DNA from: Pseudobdellovibrionaceae bacterium
GTDB taxonomy: Bacteria > Bdellovibrionota > Bdellovibrionia > Bdellovibrionales > JAMPXM01
Direction of reading: 5' to 3'
Length of the DNA: 64,000 bases
Assembly (NCBI GenBank): GCA_021463345.1
Contig: JAJTYM010000017.1
Location: forward strand, 1-64,000
The translations under genes and the position numbers were made by a program. Each line of letters begins with the position of its first letter. Positions within the stretch are counted from its first letter, which is position 1. Of this stretch, positions 18,001 through 25,160 are shown one piece after another. The notes beneath the pieces are model-generated. The model saw only the letters and a list, made by a program, of their open reading frames with translations. It had not been told where the DNA came from and ran no database searches.

Positions 18001-19440
18001 GCGCGCATGGAGAGCGACCAGTTCGGCATTTCCGTCGCGATTTCCGGCGATACGATCGTGGTGGGGGCCAGTTATCAAGGCTACGACGCGTCCGGCGCGA
18101 ATTCATTGTCTCAGGCGGGCGCGGCGTACGTGTTCACGCGCAGCGGTGGGGTTTGGAGCCAGCAGCAGAAACTGGTGGCGACGGGTACCAACGCGCGCGT
18201 GGCGGGTGATTGCTTCGGTTATTCGGTCGCGATCTCCGGTGAGACGATCGCCGTGGGGGCCTATGGCCAAGACTTCGATGCGTCCGGCGCGAATTCATTG
18301 TCCCAGGCAGGTGCCGTGTACGTGTTCACGCGCGGCGGTGGGGTTTGGAGCCAGCAGCAGAAGCTGGTGGCGACGGGCGCCAACGCGCGCGCGGCAAGCG
18401 ACCAGTTTGGCGTTGTCGCGATTTCCGGCGAGACTCTCGTGGTGGGGGCTCTTGGCCAAGATTACGACGCGGACGGAGCGGACCTGGTGAGCAATGCGGG
18501 CGCGGCGTACGTGTTCACGCGCAGCGGAGGGGTTTGGAGCCAGCAGCAGAAAATCGTGACGACCGGCGCCAACGCGCGAGTGGCGGACGACGGCTTTGGC
18601 CGGTCCATGGCGATTTCGGGCGAGACTCTCGTGGTGGGGGCCACTGGCCAAGACTTCGATGCGGATGGAGCGGATTCAGCTCTTCAGGCGGGTGCGGCGT
18701 ACGTGTTCACGCGCAGCGGAGGGGTTTGGAGCCAGCAACAGAAGCTGGTGGCGACCGGCACCAATGCGCGCACGGCAAGCGATCTTTTTGGCTTTTCGGT
18801 CGCAATCTCCGGCGAGACGATCGTCGTAGGGGCTCATCAGCAGGATTATGACGCGGCCGGCGCGAATTTGGTGAACAATGCGGGCGCGGCGTACGTGTTC
18901 ACGCGCAGCGGAGGGGTTTGGAGCCAGCAGCAAAAGCTCTTGGGGACAGGCACGAATGCGCGCATGGTGGGCGATCTGTTCGGCAGCGCTGTCGCGATCT
19001 CCGGCGAGGCGATCGGCGTAGGGGCCTCTTATCAAGATTACGATGTGAGCGGCGCGAACCCGTCGGGCAACGTGGGCGCGGCTCACATATTCTACGCCGG
19101 TTCCGCGCCGGAGCCGCCGCAGCTTTCGCTCGCGCCGGCGTCAGGTGTCGAGGGTAGCTTGCTCACGTTCCGCGTGACGATGAGCAAAACCTGGCCTCGC
19201 GACGTCACGTTCAAGGCCAGCACATTCGGCGGGAGCGCGACTTCTGGGGCGGATTACACCGCTCTGACGAACGCGACGTACACGATCCCGGCTGGTCAGA
19301 CCGGCGTCGATATCGATGTCTCGACGGTGAACGACGGGCTCAGCGAGGGCGACGAGAACTTCCGCCTGATAATCCACTCGGCCGACGAGGCGAGCCCTGT
19401 CGGCCCGCCCGCCTGGGGCACGATCCAGGATGATGACTGA
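15052..19440 (+). CDS. Giant lipoprotein with Calx-beta domains and 14 FG-GAP blades
   Basis: This is a surface or periplasmic lipoprotein of about 1462 aa, probably for adhesion or binding. It starts with a signal ending in the lipobox LALASC (Cys26 from ATG 15052). Two Calx-beta domains follow (15478-16128), with acidic DDD-type linkers that bind calcium in this family. A fibronectin-like segment comes next (about 16140-16420), then 14 blades of about 63 residues (16441-19107) and a last Calx-beta domain (19117-19437). Each blade carries FGxSVAISGET, VVGA and GAAYVFTRSGGVW. Blades 1 and 8 are divergent and share LSEDG, so the array reads as two seven-bladed propellers. The frame extends upstream to a TTG at 14950, and ATG 15025 is also possible, but only ATG 15052 gives a clean signal. 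No clear ribosome site is seen. Confidence 0.86.
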   Translation: MRFVFAPIFASPIFASVPLVLALASCSLEGMIKSLRPDEIGALAFEDLEPDVPEGSTSVALSLKKKLAEPLTLTYRLYDPADAQIHEGELELDAGAASVTLSGLPLPPDNALDEADRVYRIVIVDSLGKTSRIRLTVLDDDDPPTVSINDDTVTEGGSLSFTVSLSGPSGREISLTYGTVNGGTATSGADFTALAPTTVAIPAGDTSFTFSVATLDDSLHESSETVHVRLSSPVNVTISDDTGVGTINDNDASPTLSVSDASGLEGAGLVFTVSLSAASGRETTFEWGTVDGTASGGLDFTAVSGASATIASGGTSTTLTVSSLNDALTEGDETFSVVLTDPVNATLSDDTGIGTIQDGVAPGVPTAPGQFDDGAFYYSSSETPVLRWAASTGHTHYEVAIGTSSGGTNVLSWTNIGDVTNYQATGLTLAPGTMHYASVRAVGGGGTTLVNGDGWLALGQQKLAWMGPAWDGREGQARFGSSQALSEDGQILVVGAPYASLDEESNSVSSAGVAYVFVREGSSWKLRQKLAATGTNGRVENDNFGISVAISGETIVVGAAGQDFDTAGANLVNNAGAAYVFTRSSGVWSQQQKIVAVGTNARVAADRFGTSVAISGETLVVGASGQDFDADGADSASGAGAAYVFTRNGGVWSQQQKLVGVGVNARMADDGFGASVAISGETIVIGANGHDYDADGANPVSAGAVYVFTRGGGVWSQQQKLVATGANARSASDNFGKSVAISGETVVVGSHWHDYDVAGANSVRDTGAAYVFTRSGGAWTQQQKLVASGTNARGMDAEFGNSVAISGETIVIGSHREGYDAAGANPVSVAGAAYVFTRSGGVWSQQQKLVASGTNARMGTDLFGTSVVISGETLVAGAYGQDYDAAGADPRELAGAAYSFRYSGGVWTQEQKLTGSGLVHDRSSRFGHSLHLSEDGSTLVIGALNDGLDGVGNYVRNTGAAYVYVKQGGRWVLQQKLVASGTNARMESDQFGISVAISGDTIVVGASYQGYDASGANSLSQAGAAYVFTRSGGVWSQQQKLVATGTNARVAGDCFGYSVAISGETIAVGAYGQDFDASGANSLSQAGAVYVFTRGGGVWSQQQKLVATGANARAASDQFGVVAISGETLVVGALGQDYDADGADLVSNAGAAYVFTRSGGVWSQQQKIVTTGANARVADDGFGRSMAISGETLVVGATGQDFDADGADSALQAGAAYVFTRSGGVWSQQQKLVATGTNARTASDLFGFSVAISGETIVVGAHQQDYDAAGANLVNNAGAAYVFTRSGGVWSQQQKLLGTGTNARMVGDLFGSAVAISGEAIGVGASYQDYDVSGANPSGNVGAAHIFYAGSAPEPPQLSLAPASGVEGSLLTFRVTMSKTWPRDVTFKASTFGGSATSGADYTALTNATYTIPAGQTGVDIDVSTVNDGLSEGDENFRLIIHSADEASPVGPPAWGTIQDDD
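15070..15099 (+). repeat. 15-bp tandem repeat inside the lipoprotein signal
   Basis: Two copies of CCGATTTTTGCATC plus one variable base lie head to tail and encode the repeated PIFAS in the hydrophobic core of the signal peptide. Gain or loss of a unit keeps frame and changes the signal length by five residues. Confidence 0.85.
16441..19107 (+). repeat. Array of 14 direct repeats of about 190 bp (FG-GAP blades)
   Basis: The blades are repeats at DNA level, with near-identical blocks such as GGGGTTTGGAGCCAGCAGCA and GCGGCGTACGTGTTCACGCG. Blades 2-7 and 9-14 are more alike than blades 1 and 8. Two blades lack one codon (around 17157 and 18412). The homogeneity points to recent duplication or gene conversion. 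Confidence 0.9.
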
Positions 19441-19447
19441 CGGGAAC

Positions 19448-20620
19448 TCAACGGTACGCGGGGATGCCCGTGATGTGTTCGCCGATCACGAGGCGGTGGA
19501 TGTCCTCCGTGCCTTCGTACGTGTTGACGGATTCGAGATTCATCATGTGGCGGCCGATCGGGTATTCGTGCGTGATGCCGGAGGCGCCCAGGATGTCGCG
19601 CGCCGTGCGCGAGATTTTCAACGCCCAACTGACGTTGTTCATTTTCGCCATCGAGATCTGTTGGGGCGTCGCTTTGCCTTGGTCCTTCAGTCGCCCGAGG
19701 TGAAGCGCGAGCAACTGCCCTTTGGTGATTTCGGTGAACATCTCGGCGAGTTTCGCTTGAACGAGCTGGAAGCCCGCGATCGGCTTGTCGAACTGGACGC
19801 GCGTCTTGGCGTAGGCGAGAGCCGTGTCGTAGCAGGCCATCGCCGCCCCCAGGGCGCCCCAGGAGATGCCGTAGCGCGCGTTGTTCAGGCATGAGAACGG
19901 GCCTTTGAGGCCGATGACGTCGAGCTTTTGCGAGGCCGGCACGCGGCAGTCCTCGAAGATCAACTCCGAAGTGATCGAGGCGTTCAGGCTGAACTTCTTG
20001 CCAATGTCGCGCGTTGAAAAGCCTTTGCGGTCGCGGTCGACGATGAATCCGTGGATTTTGTCGCCGTCACCCGGGACTTTCGCCCAAACGATGGCGAGAT
20101 CGGCGATGCCGCCGGATGTGATCCACATCTTGGCGCCGTTGAGCACGTATTCATTGCCGTCTTTGCGAGCCGTCGTGACCATGCCGCCCGGATTGGAGCC
20201 GTAGTCCGGTTCGGTGAGACCGAAGCAACCGAGCAGCTCGCCTTTGGCCATCTTGGGCAGGTATTTCTTTTTATGCTCTTCGCTGCCGAACGCCGAGATC
20301 GGATACATGCAGAGCGCGCCCTGCACGCTGACGAAGCTGCGCAGGCCCGAGTCGCCACGCTCGAGTTCCTGCATGATGAGGCCGTAGCTGGTGTAGTTGA
20401 GGCCGGCGCAACCGTACCCTTGGATGGTCGCGCCGAACATGCCGAGCTCCCCGAACATCGGTATGAGGTGTTTCGGGAACTCGTGCTTCATGAACCAGCC
20501 GTCGATGTGCGGGATGACTTCCTTGGATACGAACTGGCGGACCGACTCACGGATCATTTTCTCATCGTCGGTGAGGTGATCGTCGATGCACATGAAATCC
20601 GGCGACACGAACGGCTTCAT
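19448..20620 (-). CDS. gcdH: Acyl-CoA dehydrogenase, glutaryl-CoA dehydrogenase type
   Basis: This FAD enzyme would oxidise and decarboxylate glutaryl-CoA to crotonyl-CoA in lysine or tryptophan breakdown. The 390-aa length is normal. Diagnostic stretches are ELERGDSGLRSFVSVQ, GCFGLTEPDYGSNPGGM for the flavin site, and VNTYEGTEDIHRLVIG with the catalytic Glu. The combination of the last motif with HMMNLESVN is the glutaryl-CoA subgroup pattern. ATG 20620 starts the conserved protein, although the frame continues further upstream. It is the last gene of a thiolase-SDR-ACAD operon, with an 83-bp gap after the SDR gene. Its stop lies 7 bp from the stop of the convergent lipoprotein gene. Confidence 0.9.
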   Translation of the reverse strand: MKPFVSPDFMCIDDHLTDDEKMIRESVRQFVSKEVIPHIDGWFMKHEFPKHLIPMFGELGMFGATIQGYGCAGLNYTSYGLIMQELERGDSGLRSFVSVQGALCMYPISAFGSEEHKKKYLPKMAKGELLGCFGLTEPDYGSNPGGMVTTARKDGNEYVLNGAKMWITSGGIADLAIVWAKVPGDGDKIHGFIVDRDRKGFSTRDIGKKFSLNASITSELIFEDCRVPASQKLDVIGLKGPFSCLNNARYGISWGALGAAMACYDTALAYAKTRVQFDKPIAGFQLVQAKLAEMFTEITKGQLLALHLGRLKDQGKATPQQISMAKMNNVSWALKISRTARDILGASGITHEYPIGRHMMNLESVNTYEGTEDIHRLVIGEHITGIPAYR

Positions 20621-20703
20621 CAGGAACTCCTTCAAACTGGATTTGGAGCGGGAAGAACTATCGCAAATGCACGGGGTTTGGGCAAAAGAAAACTGCGCCG
20701 GCC

Positions 20704-21510
20704 TCAACCCAGGAGGCTCAGGCCTTGGGAAACGGCGATGGTCTGGCCCGTGATGCCGGCGCCCAACGGGCTGGCGAGGAAGGCGACCAGGTTGGCCATG
20801 CGTTCGGGCTCGGTCAGCGTCGCGTGGGGGATCTCCGCGGCGAGCTTGTCCTGCGCGGCCTGGACGCTGATCGTTTCCTCGTGCTGAGCGAGGATGAATT
20901 CCTCGGTGAGTCCCAGGGCCACGCAGTTGACCGTGACGTTGGCGGCCGCGGCCTCGCGGGCGAGCGTCTTCGCGAACTGCGTGAGGCCCGTGCGGGTCGC
21001 GGCGAGGAGCGAGTTGTTCCCGAAACCCGTCCGCGCCAGGTCGTGCAGGAGGTAAATGACCCGTCCGCGCTTGCGGCTTTCGAGGAACCGCATCACTCCG
21101 TGCGTGAACAGGATCGGGCTGCGCAGATTGACGTCGATGAGGCGATCGAGCTCGTCGAGGGCGCTCGGCGCCTTGAACGGCGAAACGATGGTCGTCATCA
21201 GCCCGTCGATGAAAACGTCGATGCCGCCGAAAGTTTCCGCCGCCTTGGTGATCGCGTCCTGCACGTGATGCGGCTTGGAAAGGTCGGCTTGGATGGCGTG
21301 CGCCCGCCCGTAGCGCTCGTTCACTTCGCGCTGGTCCATGAGTTGCGCCGCGAAGCGCTGGGTCTTCTCGATGTTGCGGTCGACCAGCGCCACGTTGGCG
21401 CCCAGCTGCGTGAGTTTCTGCGCGATCGCTTGGTTGTAGGTGGAGCATGGGCCCGTGAGGATCGCCGTGCGGTCTTGCAGTTTGAAGGAGCTTTCCGGGA
21501 ATTCAGCCAT
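20704..21510 (-). CDS. SDR-family protein lacking the usual catalytic residues
   Basis: The 268-aa Rossmann-fold protein has the SDR outline: a nucleotide-binding start AILTGPCSTYNQAIAQKL, an Asp-containing ADLSKPHHVQDAI and a C-terminal GAGITGQTIAVSQGLSLLG. The TGxxxGxG glycines are altered. At the place of the YxxxK pair the sequence reads LLAATRTGLTQFAKTLA, giving Leu for Tyr and Arg for Lys. It may bind a cofactor or CoA ester without reducing it, or act as a partner of its neighbours. ATG 21510 is used because GAGGGCG precedes it. It lies 2 bp after the thiolase stop. Confidence 0.84.
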   Translation of the reverse strand: MAEFPESSFKLQDRTAILTGPCSTYNQAIAQKLTQLGANVALVDRNIEKTQRFAAQLMDQREVNERYGRAHAIQADLSKPHHVQDAITKAAETFGGIDVFIDGLMTTIVSPFKAPSALDELDRLIDVNLRSPILFTHGVMRFLESRKRGRVIYLLHDLARTGFGNNSLLAATRTGLTQFAKTLAREAAAANVTVNCVALGLTEEFILAQHEETISVQAAQDKLAAEIPHATLTEPERMANLVAFLASPLGAGITGQTIAVSQGLSLLG

Positions 21511-21512
21511 GG

Positions 21513-22694
21513 TCACGCCCTCTCGATGACGATGGCGATGCCCTGGCCGCCTCCGATGCAAGCGCTCCCGACGGCGAAGCCCGCCCCACGGCGACCCATC
21601 TCATGGCAGAGATGGTTCATGATCCGCGCCCCGCTGGCGCCGAGCGGGTGTCCGATCGCGATCGCCCCGCCGTTGACGTTGGTGCGCTCGCGATCGAGGC
21701 CGAGCTCTTTTTCAACGGCCAGGAACTGCGCCGCGAAAGCCTCGTTCACCTCGATGAGATCCATTTGCGAAAGCCGGAGCCCCCCCTTGTCGAGGGCTTT
21801 GCGGATGGCGCCGGCGGGCCCGATGCCCATGATCCTGGGATCGCAGCCGACCGAAGCCCACGAAACGAGGCGCGCGAGCGGCCGCCAGCCGCGTTTTTTC
21901 GCTTCAGTCTCGGTGGTGAGCACGGACATCGCGGCGCCGTCGACGATGCCGGACGCGGTGGCGGCGGTGACCAGGCCGTCTTTTTTGAAGAGCGATTTCA
22001 TCTGCGATATTTTCTCGAGCGTCGCGTCCGGTTTGGGATGCTCGTCCCGGGAGACCTCGGTCGCGCCCTTTTTCCCTTGCGCGACGACTTTCGCGATCTC
22101 GGTTTCGAAGAAGCCCTTGTCGAGCGCGGTTTTGTAGCGCCGCTGCGTGAGGATCGAGTATTCGTCGCACTGGGCGCGCGTGACGCCGTACTTTTCGCCG
22201 AGCGTTTCGGCGGTGATTGCCATGGGCATGCCCGCGAACTGGTCGGTCAGCGCCGAGGTCATGTAATCCTCGACTTGCGCCGGGCCCATGCGGAAGCCCT
22301 CGAAGCGCGCGCCGCGAAGCACGTACGGGATCTGGGACATCTGCTCGACCCCGCCCGCGAGCACGGTCGTCGCCTCGCCCGTCAGGATCATCTGCGCGGC
22401 GTTCACCCATGCCTGGAAGCCGCTGCCGCAGAGGCGGTTCACGCCGAGGGCCGGGACGTTTTCGGGGATTCCCAGATGCAATCCGATGTGCCGAGGCACG
22501 TAGGCGGCATCGGATCCGCTCTGCACGACGTTACCGACCACGACGTGATCGATATCGGCGGGCTGAACACCGCCGTGCTCGAGGGCCGCGCGTCCGGCCG
22601 TGACAGCGAGTTGTGTCGCGCCGACATCTTTGAGGCCGCCGCCGAAGGATCCAAAGGGAGTGCGTTTCGCCGCAACGATTACGATTTTTTCCAT
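21513..22694 (-). CDS. Acetyl-CoA C-acetyltransferase (thiolase)
   Basis: This 393-aa thiolase condenses or cleaves acetoacetyl-CoA or 3-ketoacyl-CoA. The nucleophilic Cys is in NRLCGSGF (Cys89), the conserved His in GGAIAIGHPLGASGAR, and the second Cys in GSACIGGGQG. Length and the N-terminus MEKIVIVAAKRTPFG are typical. It heads a minus-strand operon with an SDR-like gene and glutaryl-CoA dehydrogenase, which would make acetyl-CoA the end product. Whether the substrate is C4 or longer cannot be told, so no atoB/phaA/fadA symbol is given. The 5' flank holds a large inverted repeat. Confidence 0.94.
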   Translation of the reverse strand: MEKIVIVAAKRTPFGSFGGGLKDVGATQLAVTAGRAALEHGGVQPADIDHVVVGNVVQSGSDAAYVPRHIGLHLGIPENVPALGVNRLCGSGFQAWVNAAQMILTGEATTVLAGGVEQMSQIPYVLRGARFEGFRMGPAQVEDYMTSALTDQFAGMPMAITAETLGEKYGVTRAQCDEYSILTQRRYKTALDKGFFETEIAKVVAQGKKGATEVSRDEHPKPDATLEKISQMKSLFKKDGLVTAATASGIVDGAAMSVLTTETEAKKRGWRPLARLVSWASVGCDPRIMGIGPAGAIRKALDKGGLRLSQMDLIEVNEAFAAQFLAVEKELGLDRERTNVNGGAIAIGHPLGASGARIMNHLCHEMGRRGAGFAVGSACIGGGQGIAIVIERA

Positions 22695-22724
22695 AGTGAA
22701 CCAGCGTATCGGCGGGGCTTTTGA

Positions 22725-22968
22725 GGGTCAACGAGCGACTCGGCGGCATAAGCTGGTCCGGCCGCGTCACGCGTATCAGGGGGCAGGGGGGGGGCTTATC
22801 CCCAAGAGCGAAGGCGCGCCCTCCAGGCTTGACCGCCCTCTTGCCCCATCCGTGGGGCGCGCGCATCCATGCGCGGCGGAAGCCCCCGCTCTTGGGGATA
22901 AGCCCCCCCCCTGCCCCCTGATACGCGTGACGCGGCTCGACCCGTTCCTGTGAATCGCTCGTTGACCC
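22725..22968. repeat. Nested inverted-repeat element with perfect 50-bp arms
   Basis: The arms 22761-22810 and 22887-22936 are perfect inverted copies, including runs of five and nine G. They enclose a 76-bp centre that holds two smaller hairpins (GCCCC/GGGGC and GCGCAT/ATGCGC). A second pair of 14-bp inverted copies (22725-22738 and 22955-22968, GGGTCAACGAGCGA) lies outside. No target duplication is clear. It fills the divergent promoter region of the thiolase operon and purD. It could be a miniature mobile element, a dimer of a shorter repeat or a strong RNA structure. Confidence 0.92.
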
Positions 22969-22996
22969 CTTGTGGAGGGGCGGGTACCTCGTTTTC

Positions 22997-24277
22997 ATGA
23001 AAGTCCTCGTCATTGGTCAAGGAGGGAGGGAACATGCGCTCGTGCGCGCTCTCCGGCTCTCCGCGTCCGTTTCGCAAGTTCATGTCCTGCCTGGTAGCGA
23101 CGCGATGGCGAGAGAGGCCGTCCGGCACGTTGCCGATTGGCGGGATTTCAAAAACGTCGCGAAGATCGCCGAAGACAACGGCGTCGAACTGGTCGTCATC
23201 GGGCCGGATGATCCCGTGGCCGAAGGGCTCGCGGACGCCCTTCGGGAAGCCGGGTTGCTCGTGTTCGGGCCCAGCCGCGCCGCCGCGCAACTCGAGGCCA
23301 GCAAGGTGTTCGCCAAGCGCTTCATGACTTCGGCTGGGGTGCCCACCGCGCGTTTTCACGAGGTCGATTCCGTCGACGCGACGTTGGCCGCCGCCGGCTC
23401 CTATCGCGCCCCGTACGTTCTCAAGGCCGATGGGCTCGCCGCCGGCAAGGGCGTTTTCATCTGCAAGGACTTGAAGGAGCTCGAGGGCGCGGCGCGCGCG
23501 GTTTTCGAAGAGAGGATCTTCGGGGAAGCGGGCGACATCGCGCTCCTCGAGGAGTTCTCGCCCGGCTACGAGATCAGCTGCCTCGTTCTCACCAACGGCG
23601 AGAGCTGGGAGCCGCTCGTCCTGGCGGCCGATCATAAGCGCTTGCGGGACGGGGACGACGGGCCCAATACGGGCGGGATGGGGACGGTCGCGCCGTATTG
23701 GATCGATCTCGCCCTGCAAAAACGCATCGACGCCGAAGTGCTTTTGCCCACCTTCCGGCGCATGAAGGAAATGAACCTGCTGTACCGGGGCGTTTTGTAC
23801 GTTGGCCTCATGATCACCGAACAGGGCCCGAGCGTGCTCGAGTTCAACGCGCGATTCGGGGACCCCGAGGCGCAAGTCGTGCTCCCTTTGCTCGATGGGG
23901 ACTGGGGACTCGCGTTCCGAGACGTCGCGGCGGGGCGCGTGCCCCGCCTCGCGTGGAAGCCTTCGTCCGCCGCCGCTTGCGTGATTCTCGCCGCGGAAGG
24001 GTACCCGGAGGCCCCCAAAAAGGGCGCGCGCATCGAAGGCGATCTCGCGCGCGATTCGGGCGACTCGTATTTCCTCCACGCGGGGACCGCCCTCGATGGC
24101 GATTCCTGGGCGGTCAACGGCGGCCGCGTGCTGAACGCGATCGGCCTCGGGCGCGACGCGCGCGAGGCGGTCGCCAGGGCGTATGAGCAGGCCGCGCTCG
24201 CGAACTGGACCGGCCGTCAGATGCGCACCGACATCGGCGCGCGGGTCGTCGCTTCGTCGGCCGAGGCGCCGCCGTAA
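22997..24277 (+). CDS. purD: Phosphoribosylamine-glycine ligase
   Basis: GARS carries out the second step of purine synthesis, joining phosphoribosylamine and glycine with ATP. The 426-aa protein starts MKVLVIGQGGREHALVRAL, whose Gly loop is typical. It has the ATP-grasp parts KADGLAAGKGVFIC, LEEFSPGYEIS and DGPNTGGMGTV, and the metal-binding VLEFNARFGDPE. ATG 22997 begins the conserved protein. GGAGG lies about 20 nt upstream, too far for a normal ribosome site. Its promoter region is occupied by the inverted-repeat element, and no other pur gene is nearby. Confidence 0.95.
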   Translation: MKVLVIGQGGREHALVRALRLSASVSQVHVLPGSDAMAREAVRHVADWRDFKNVAKIAEDNGVELVVIGPDDPVAEGLADALREAGLLVFGPSRAAAQLEASKVFAKRFMTSAGVPTARFHEVDSVDATLAAAGSYRAPYVLKADGLAAGKGVFICKDLKELEGAARAVFEERIFGEAGDIALLEEFSPGYEISCLVLTNGESWEPLVLAADHKRLRDGDDGPNTGGMGTVAPYWIDLALQKRIDAEVLLPTFRRMKEMNLLYRGVLYVGLMITEQGPSVLEFNARFGDPEAQVVLPLLDGDWGLAFRDVAAGRVPRLAWKPSSAAACVILAAEGYPEAPKKGARIEGDLARDSGDSYFLHAGTALDGDSWAVNGGRVLNAIGLGRDAREAVARAYEQAALANWTGRQMRTDIGARVVASSAEAPP

Positions 24278-24298
24278 CCGGAGAAGGCGGTCCCGGCG

Positions 24299-24877
24299 TC
24301 AGAAATTCCAGCGCATGCTGAGCATTTCGCGCCGATCGTCGCGGGAGTCCGCGTGGGAGAGGACGAGGTCCGTGTCGCCGATGATCTTCTCGGAGATCTC
24401 GACGTTGAGGGATTCGTGGGCGATCCGGTAATCCACGCGCGCTTTGACGAACCCTTCGTAATTGAGCTGCGCCAAGGTCTGCGCGGGCTTCATGCGGAAC
24501 TTGATCACGTGTTTGGTCTCGCCGTCCTCGCCGCCGAAGCTCATGTCGGAAGACATCACCGACTCCATCTTCTGAGCGGAGCGGACGATCGAGTTGTTCT
24601 TGAACTCGGGGCTCCTCATCAGGTTCTGCATGCCGAAGTCGAAGATCTGCGAGGCGATGGCGCCGCCGTCGTCGGTCGGCTGCATGTTCGTGGGGATCCA
24701 CATCGCCACGTCTTCCGATTTGATCGCGTGCACGGATTCGATCGGTTGGATCACGCGGGTGGCGTCGACGTAGTTCCCGCCGTTGCGTGGGATGGCGCCG
24801 AAACACGGCGCGGCCATGAACTGGGAGATCAGCGCGACGGCGACGGCGAGTTTGTTCCTGGCGGCTTTCGTCTTCAT
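24299..24877 (-). CDS. Exported protein of unknown function
   Basis: This 192-aa protein has a clear signal peptide (KLAVAVALISQFMAAPCFGA). The mature part starts with IPRNGGNYVDATRVIQP and ends in a strand-rich region with alternating hydrophobic residues (HVIKFRMKP, FVKARVDYRIAHE, LNVEISEK). It ends in Phe (MLSMRWNF), as many outer-membrane barrel proteins do. It is too short for a large barrel, so a periplasmic or small-barrel protein is equally possible. ATG 24877 is chosen with GAGG 9 nt upstream; in-frame ATG 24886 is an alternative. It converges on purD. Confidence 0.7.
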   Translation of the reverse strand: MKTKAARNKLAVAVALISQFMAAPCFGAIPRNGGNYVDATRVIQPIESVHAIKSEDVAMWIPTNMQPTDDGGAIASQIFDFGMQNLMRSPEFKNNSIVRSAQKMESVMSSDMSFGGEDGETKHVIKFRMKPAQTLAQLNYEGFVKARVDYRIAHESLNVEISEKIIGDTDLVLSHADSRDDRREMLSMRWNF

Positions 24878-24948
24878 CGTTCCCATCCTCGTTCGGGCCT
24901 GTTCTCGGGCGCTTCCCGGGAGGGCGCGCGCCAAGCGATCCATCTAGA

Positions 24949-24981
24949 GACAGGGCCCCCGCATCCGTGCGGGGCCTTGTC
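24949..24981 (-). terminator. Strong hairpin between the regulator and the exported protein gene
   Basis: GACAGGGCCCCCGCA pairs with TGCGGGGCCTTGTC (one mismatch or bulge) around a 4-nt loop. It lies 180 bp after the regulator stop and 70 bp before the next start on the minus strand. No U run follows, so it could be a terminator, an attenuator or a processing site. Confidence 0.42.
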
Positions 24982-25160
24982 GTGAAACCGATGCAAGCCT
25001 TCTTGGACGAAGAGAGGAGCAAAGGCAGGGCCAGGGACCCGGCCTCTCCGGCTCGTTATAGGGGAGGAAACCCGCCGCCCGCGGCCGGGGCGTCGACAAC
25101 TGTCGCCGCGGTAGACGATTTCCAGGGGCTTGGGCCCAGGCCTCTTTTCCGGGCGCCGGC

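Noticed and set aside
16441-19107. Regular direct repeats as a possible CRISPR array
   Set aside because: Units of 190 bp without unique spacers, in frame and coding for FG-GAP blades.
22531-23013. Open frames reading through the inverted repeat with a RHAYQGAGGGLIPKS motif
   Set aside because: The same peptide appears in both directions because the DNA is palindromic; there is no ribosome site.
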